Shown: piece by piece, positions 60,151-64,000 of the stretch
Numbering within the stretch: the stretch's first letter is position 1
How the letters are laid out: every line of letters starts with the position of its first letter
Assembly: GCF_007830295.1 (NCBI RefSeq)
Contig: NZ_VLKC01000002.1
Coordinates: 2,636,203-2,700,202 of the forward strand
DNA: 64,000 nt
Reading direction: 5' to 3'
Source: Sporomusa sp. KB1
GTDB lineage: Bacteria; Bacillota; Negativicutes; Sporomusales; Sporomusaceae
The notes under the pieces: model-generated
Seen by the model: only the letters and a program-made list of their open reading frames with translations
What the model was told of the DNA's origin: nothing
Databases searched by the model: none
Translations under genes and position numbers: made by a program

Positions 60151-61050
60151 ATGTTTAGAGGAATATTATCACCAATTATTACTGTTCTTGATGAACAAGG
60201 CAGACTTGACTTTAAGGGAAACGAGTTCCACATTAACAGGCTAATTGACAATGGGATTAACGGAATTCTTTTTCTGGGGAGTATTGGCGAGTTTTTTGCT
60301 CTTTCGATGGAAGAAAAAAAGGCATTTATCACCTTCGCCATAAAAACAGTAAATAAGCGGGTACCTGTGCTTATTGGGACAGGCGGTACTGTGCAAGAAG
60401 AAGTTATTGAACTTACCCGGTTTGCGGAGCAGGCAGGCGCCGACGCGGCGGTAGTTATTTCGCCTTATTATTTCAAACTGGGGCCCGAAACCATCTACCG
60501 TTATTATGCCAATCTTGCCCGGAGCACTTCGCTGCCGATTATGCTATATAATTTCCCTGACAGGACGGCTTCAGACCTTACGCCGGAACTTGTTCTTCGA
60601 CTGGTCAAAGAGTTTGATAATATTGTGGGAATCAAAGATACCGTAGATAACATCAGCCATACGAGAAAGGTGATTCAGCTTGTTAAGGCTCAGCGTCCGG
60701 ATTTCAGTGTTCTATCAGGCTTTGATGAATATCTGATACCTAACCTAATGGCAGGCGGCGATGGTGTTTTGTGTGGGTTAACCAATATTGTTCCCCAATT
60801 GTTTGCCGGTCTTATGAACGCCTATGCTGCCAAGGATTTGGACAAGGTTGCGGCAGCGCAAGCTAAGATTTCCCTGTTGATGAACCTATATGATGTGTCT
60901 CAACCGTTTATTGCTGGCATTAAAGGCGCTGTGGCCGCGATGGGAGTTCCGATAGTTCCTGCGGTAAAAGAACCGGCAACTGAATTGACAACTACGCAAT
61001 TGCAGACAATTCAGGACTTGCTGAAAAAAGCAGCAGTTATCCGGAGTTAG
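60151..61050 (+). CDS. DapA-family (DHDPS/NAL) aldolase
   Basis: A 299-residue class I aldolase of the dihydrodipicolinate synthase/N-acetylneuraminate lyase family. The Schiff-base Lys is in VGIKDTVDN (about 160), with the partner Tyr in LYNFPDRT and the GSIGEFFALS (GxxGE) pyruvate-binding loop. Members either make dihydrodipicolinate or split 2-oxo-3-deoxy sugar acids and related 2-oxo acids to pyruvate and an aldehyde; the location favours the catabolic role. ATG 60151 follows GGAGGG by 7 nt; the frame extending to 60100 overlaps the regulator gene. Confidence 0.87.
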   Translation: MFRGILSPIITVLDEQGRLDFKGNEFHINRLIDNGINGILFLGSIGEFFALSMEEKKAFITFAIKTVNKRVPVLIGTGGTVQEEVIELTRFAEQAGADAAVVISPYYFKLGPETIYRYYANLARSTSLPIMLYNFPDRTASDLTPELVLRLVKEFDNIVGIKDTVDNISHTRKVIQLVKAQRPDFSVLSGFDEYLIPNLMAGGDGVLCGLTNIVPQLFAGLMNAYAAKDLDKVAAAQAKISLLMNLYDVSQPFIAGIKGAVAAMGVPIVPAVKEPATELTTTQLQTIQDLLKKAAVIRS

Positions 61051-61156
61051 TCTGAAAATATTTTTTGCGGCAATAACCTGGAGAGCAGGAGTAATACTGC
61101 TCAATAGCGAAGTATGCAAAATAATCACGAACAGTGGTTGATAATGTCAAACGGAG

Positions 61157-61945
61157 GTGAGTCTGCTGGCTCGCAAAGAGGAAGGCGATAGAATCATTCA
61201 ATCGCTATTTCGCGCACTTAAGATAGTGGAGTATGTAGCAGAGCATGGGAATCTTGCTGGTCTAATGGAAATAAGCAAAGGGCTTGACATAAACAAAAGT
61301 ACGGCCCATGGTCTTATTGCTACTTTGGAGAAATGCGGTTATATGCGTCAGGACCCCAAGAGCGGAAAATATTCTCTCGGGATAAAGGTTTTCGAGTTGG
61401 GACAGGCTTATATCACTAATCTTGATTTGCGTCAAATTGCGTTGCCATATCTAAAGGAACTATCACTTGCTTATCAGGAAACAACGCACCTGGCGATACT
61501 TTCCGGTGAAGATGTTGTTTATATAGAAAAAGTGGATGGTTTGCGCTCTGTTGGCATACGCTCGCAAGTCGGAGGGCGCAACCCGGCCTACTGTACAGGC
61601 GTCGGGAAGGTGCTATTGTCCGGGCTGGATAAACAACAAATCGAAAATTTGTATTATGGCACTGTATTGCAAGAGTACACGAGTAATACAGTGAAAGACT
61701 TGCCGGAACTGATTTGTCAGATCCAGCAGGTACGGAAGCAGGGATATGCTTTTGATAGTCAGGAGTTTGAACAAGACCTGCAATGTGTTGCTGCGCCGAT
61801 AAAGGATAGTTCTGGCACAATTATCGCCGCGATTAGTCTTTCGGGACCGGCTAGCAGGCTGCTGGCTTCGCAAATGGATGGGATTGCCATTGAAGTCGTA
61901 AGAACTGCCAAAAAGATTTCTCTTCAATTGGGATTTAGAGACTAA
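61157..61945 (+). CDS. IclR-family transcriptional regulator
   Basis: A 262-residue IclR regulator: N-terminal winged helix (about 12-75; LAGLMEISKGLDINKSTAHGLI) and the effector-binding GAF-like domain (about 80-255; TGVGKVLLSGL, FEQDLQCVAAPIKDSSGTIIAAISLSGP). It controls catabolic genes for aromatic or organic acids in most bacteria and probably the acetaldehyde dehydrogenase/aldolase pair behind it. Start is ambiguous: GTG 61157 overlaps the only Shine-Dalgarno (GGAGG 61153-61157), while CTG 61166 would have ideal spacing; an upstream stop excludes earlier starts. Confidence 0.87.
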   Translation: MSLLARKEEGDRIIQSLFRALKIVEYVAEHGNLAGLMEISKGLDINKSTAHGLIATLEKCGYMRQDPKSGKYSLGIKVFELGQAYITNLDLRQIALPYLKELSLAYQETTHLAILSGEDVVYIEKVDGLRSVGIRSQVGGRNPAYCTGVGKVLLSGLDKQQIENLYYGTVLQEYTSNTVKDLPELICQIQQVRKQGYAFDSQEFEQDLQCVAAPIKDSSGTIIAAISLSGPASRLLASQMDGIAIEVVRTAKKISLQLGFRD

Positions 61946-62038
61946 CCTGAGGGGGCTTGGAGGCAGGTTTTTTTAAGCGAAAATGAGAACAGTGTTTGAC
62001 GATATCAAACTAATCTAGTAAGTGTTACAAGAGAGAGG

Positions 62039-62938
62039 ATGATTGATTTGGAGCAAAAGAAATTGCGGGCAGCCATTATTGGCCCCGGTAATATTGGGAT
62101 TGACCTAATGATGAAGATTCGACGCAGCGAAAATTTGGAACTGGTAATGATGGCAGGTGTTGTTGCCGCATCGGAAGGGCTGAAAATGGCAAAGGAATTT
62201 GGTATCGCCACAAGTGCCGAAAGCATTGACGGTGTGTTGGCATATCATGCTAACAACAAGATCGATTTTGTTTTTGATGCTACCGGTGCCAGACCGCATA
62301 CAATGCATGCGCCGTTGTTAAAAAAAGCAGGGATTTTCGCAATTGATCTAACTCCGGCTGCAGTCGGTCCCTATATGGTGCCGGCAGTGAATATGGAGCA
62401 GCATATCAATGAATGCAACGTCAATATGGTCACCTGCGGTGGACAGGCAACTGTGCCGATTGTCTATGCGATTAACCGGGTAGCAGCGGTCGAATATGCG
62501 GAAATTGTCGCTACACTTAGCAGCCTGAGCGCCGGTCCGGGGACCAGGCAGAATATTGACGAATTTACCCAGACTACCCGCGACGCATTGGTAAAGGTCG
62601 GCGGGGCAAAAAAAGCCAAAGCAATTATTATTCTCAATCCGGCCGAGCCGCCGATCATGATGCGCAATACGATCTACACCAAGTGTGATACCAGTAAAAT
62701 CGAGAGCATCATTGATTCTGTGCAGGCAATGGTAGCAGATTTGAGACAGTATGTACCAGGCTATCATTTGAAAGTGCAGCCGTATGCAGACGGCGACCGG
62801 GTGGTTACCATGGTGGAAGTTGAAGGTAGGGGAGATTACCTGCCCAAGTACTCCGGCAATCTTGATATTATTACGTCCGCCGCCGTGGCTGTCGCGGAAC
62901 ATTACGCAAAACTGAAGTCCGGGGAGGTAACAAAATGA
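62039..62938 (+). CDS. Acetaldehyde dehydrogenase, acetylating (DmpF/MhpF type)
   Basis: A 299-residue dehydrogenase converting acetaldehyde (or propionaldehyde) plus CoA and NAD+ to acetyl-CoA. The Rossmann motif is in [14 protein letters not shown], the catalytic Cys in [12 protein letters not shown], and the C-terminal part has the [22 protein letters not shown] signature of DmpF. The DmpG partner overlaps by 4 bp (ATGA). The annotated ATG 62039 abuts the GAGAGAGG; TTG 62048 has better spacing and is an alternative start. Confidence 0.93.
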   Translation: MIDLEQKKLRAAIIGPGNIGIDLMMKIRRSENLELVMMAGVVAASEGLKMAKEFGIATSAESIDGVLAYHANNKIDFVFDATGARPHTMHAPLLKKAGIFAIDLTPAAVGPYMVPAVNMEQHINECNVNMVTCGGQATVPIVYAINRVAAVEYAEIVATLSSLSAGPGTRQNIDEFTQTTRDALVKVGGAKKAKAIIILNPAEPPIMMRNTIYTKCDTSKIESIIDSVQAMVADLRQYVPGYHLKVQPYADGDRVVTMVEVEGRGDYLPKYSGNLDIITSAAVAVAEHYAKLKSGEVTK

Positions 62939-63945
62939 AATCAATTCGAATTTTCGATACAACACTGCGCGACGGAATGCACGCCGTCAGTCACCAAATG
63001 ACGCCGGAACAAATGGCGACCATCGCTGCCCGGCTGGATGCGGCCGGTGTAGATACTATTGAGGTGGGTCACGGCGACGGTATCGGTGGGTCTTCCATGC
63101 AGTACGGTTTTGCCAGAGCTACAGACGAAGAGTATTTTAAAGCGGTTGCCAAAGTTTTAAAGAAAACAAAATTTGCCGTTTTGCTAATTCCGGGGATTGG
63201 CACTGTAGAAGACCTGGAGGTTGCTATGGAATACGGTTTGCACACCGTACGGGTAGCTACCCATGTTACTGAAGCCGATACAGGTGAACAGCACATTAAA
63301 TTTGCCAAACAAAATGGACTGGAAACCATCGGATTTCTGATGATGTCACATATGGCGACACCGGACAAAGTAGTGGAGCAAGCCAAAAAATTTGAAAGCT
63401 ACGGCGTAGACCGGATCAATATAACCGATTCGGCTGGAGCAATGCTGCCAGCCGAAATCAAAATCAGGATTGAAAGTGTACTGGACGCAGTAGCGGTTCC
63501 GGTGGGTTTTCATGCCCATAACAATTTGGGTCTGGCAATCGGCAATACGCTGGCGGCGATTGAAGCCGGTGCAACATCGGTGGACGGAACCGTGCGCGGA
63601 CTGGGTGCCGGGGCCGGCAATGCCCAATTGGAAGTGCTAACTGCCGCGATGAGCAAGGCTGGTTATGAGACCGGGGTTGATTTTTATAAACTTATGGATC
63701 TGGGAAATGATATTATTGATAGTATAATGGACCGTCCCCAGATTATCAGCAATGATGCTCTGGCAATTGGTTATGCGGGCGCTTACGGCAGCTTTATGCT
63801 CCATAGCCGGCGGGCAGCTGAGAAGTTTGGGGTAGATGCACGTGATATCTTGCTGGAACTTGGACGCCGGAAAACGGTAGGCGGACAAGAGGATCTGATT
63901 ATTGACGTAGCCATCGAATTGGCTAAGAAAAAAGCCGCTTTATAA
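62935..63945 (+). CDS. 4-hydroxy-2-oxovalerate aldolase (DmpG/MhpE type)
   Basis: A 336-residue Mn-dependent HMG-CoA-lyase-like aldolase that cleaves 4-hydroxy-2-oxovalerate to pyruvate and acetaldehyde and channels the aldehyde to DmpF. Motifs: [14 protein letters not shown] (Arg, Asp and the catalytic His), [21 protein letters not shown] (metal His pair) and the C-terminal communication helix [19 protein letters not shown]. No aromatic meta-cleavage genes accompany it in the window, so the 4-hydroxy-2-oxo acid comes from another route. RBS GGGGAGG. After it, 63946-64000 shows nothing recognisable. Confidence 0.93.
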   Translation: MKSIRIFDTTLRDGMHAVSHQMTPEQMATIAARLDAAGVDTIEVGHGDGIGGSSMQYGFARATDEEYFKAVAKVLKKTKFAVLLIPGIGTVEDLEVAMEYGLHTVRVATHVTEADTGEQHIKFAKQNGLETIGFLMMSHMATPDKVVEQAKKFESYGVDRINITDSAGAMLPAEIKIRIESVLDAVAVPVGFHAHNNLGLAIGNTLAAIEAGATSVDGTVRGLGAGAGNAQLEVLTAAMSKAGYETGVDFYKLMDLGNDIIDSIMDRPQIISNDALAIGYAGAYGSFMLHSRRAAEKFGVDARDILLELGRRKTVGGQEDLIIDVAIELAKKKAAL

Positions 63946-64000
63946 TTTTAAGTGAACTTGTTTCAGCATAGCTGGAACATCGGCGGGTTCAGGTGGGGAG

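Noticed and set aside
62348..62965. 205-codon minus-strand frame over the acetaldehyde dehydrogenase gene
   Set aside because: Antisense shadow of a gene with clear catalytic motifs; no start signal.

Overview
The window looks like a chromosomal segment of an anaerobic, endospore-forming Firmicute with an outer membrane, that is a Negativicute of the Sporomusaceae type. The evidence is an SLH-domain outer-membrane porin (5719-7167), an alpha/beta-type small acid-soluble spore protein (28246-28458) plus a broken second copy, anaerobic sulfite reductase asrABC, a hybrid-cluster protein (hcp) and oxygen-independent pathways throughout. Genus and species cannot be fixed from the sequence alone.

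Layout. 1-1000: 3' end of an IS256-type transposase and a quiet region with one small ORF. 1030-10071: a PucR-type regulator, then a p-aminobenzoyl-glutamate utilisation cluster (regulator, abgT transporter, SLH porin, abgB, abgA). 10488-10928: a truncated UbiD gene. 11212-15281 (minus): citrate synthase, aconitase and NAD-type isocitrate dehydrogenase, an oxidative branch to 2-oxoglutarate. 15481-19064: a Crp/Fnr regulator and asrABC. 19558-25389 (minus): TetR-controlled HlyD/ABC-2 exporter. 25675-28085: cyclodeaminase-like protein and hcp. 28246-34364: SASP gene, MFS exporter with divergent TetR, EamA exporter with divergent MocR regulator, gene remnants and duplicated terminators, GNAT. 34485-37449: csoR-copA-copZ copper operon. 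37531-45625: murI, gltS, small zinc-ribbon protein, an LTA-synthase-like sulfatase and two PAP2 phosphatases. 45754-47364: IS1182-type transposase. 47552-48729: GIY-YIG protein and DUF2087 regulator.

49075-63945 is the most intriguing part: an all-plus-strand catabolic-looking island with an IlvD-family dehydratase, two tandem divergent PanB paralogues, a HcxA-like 2-oxoacid dehydrogenase, a LarA-type 2-hydroxyacid racemase, an anion MFS transporter, a soluble cupin-PocR-LytS histidine kinase with an AraC-type response regulator, a DapA-family aldolase, an IclR regulator, acetylating acetaldehyde dehydrogenase and 4-hydroxy-2-oxovalerate aldolase. No panC or panD accompanies the two panB genes. 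I infer a hydroxyacid degradation route in which PanB-type enzymes may run in the retro direction and release a C1 unit to tetrahydrofolate; this is a hypothesis.

Regulatory reading gave one strong link: an identical 14-bp palindrome GTGATTTTAGTCAC lies at the same distance (centre to -10 element 29.5 bp) upstream of asrABC and of the cyclodeaminase-hcp genes, next to a Crp/Fnr regulator gene. This predicts a shared class II promoter architecture. No rRNA, tRNA or CRISPR array was recognised.
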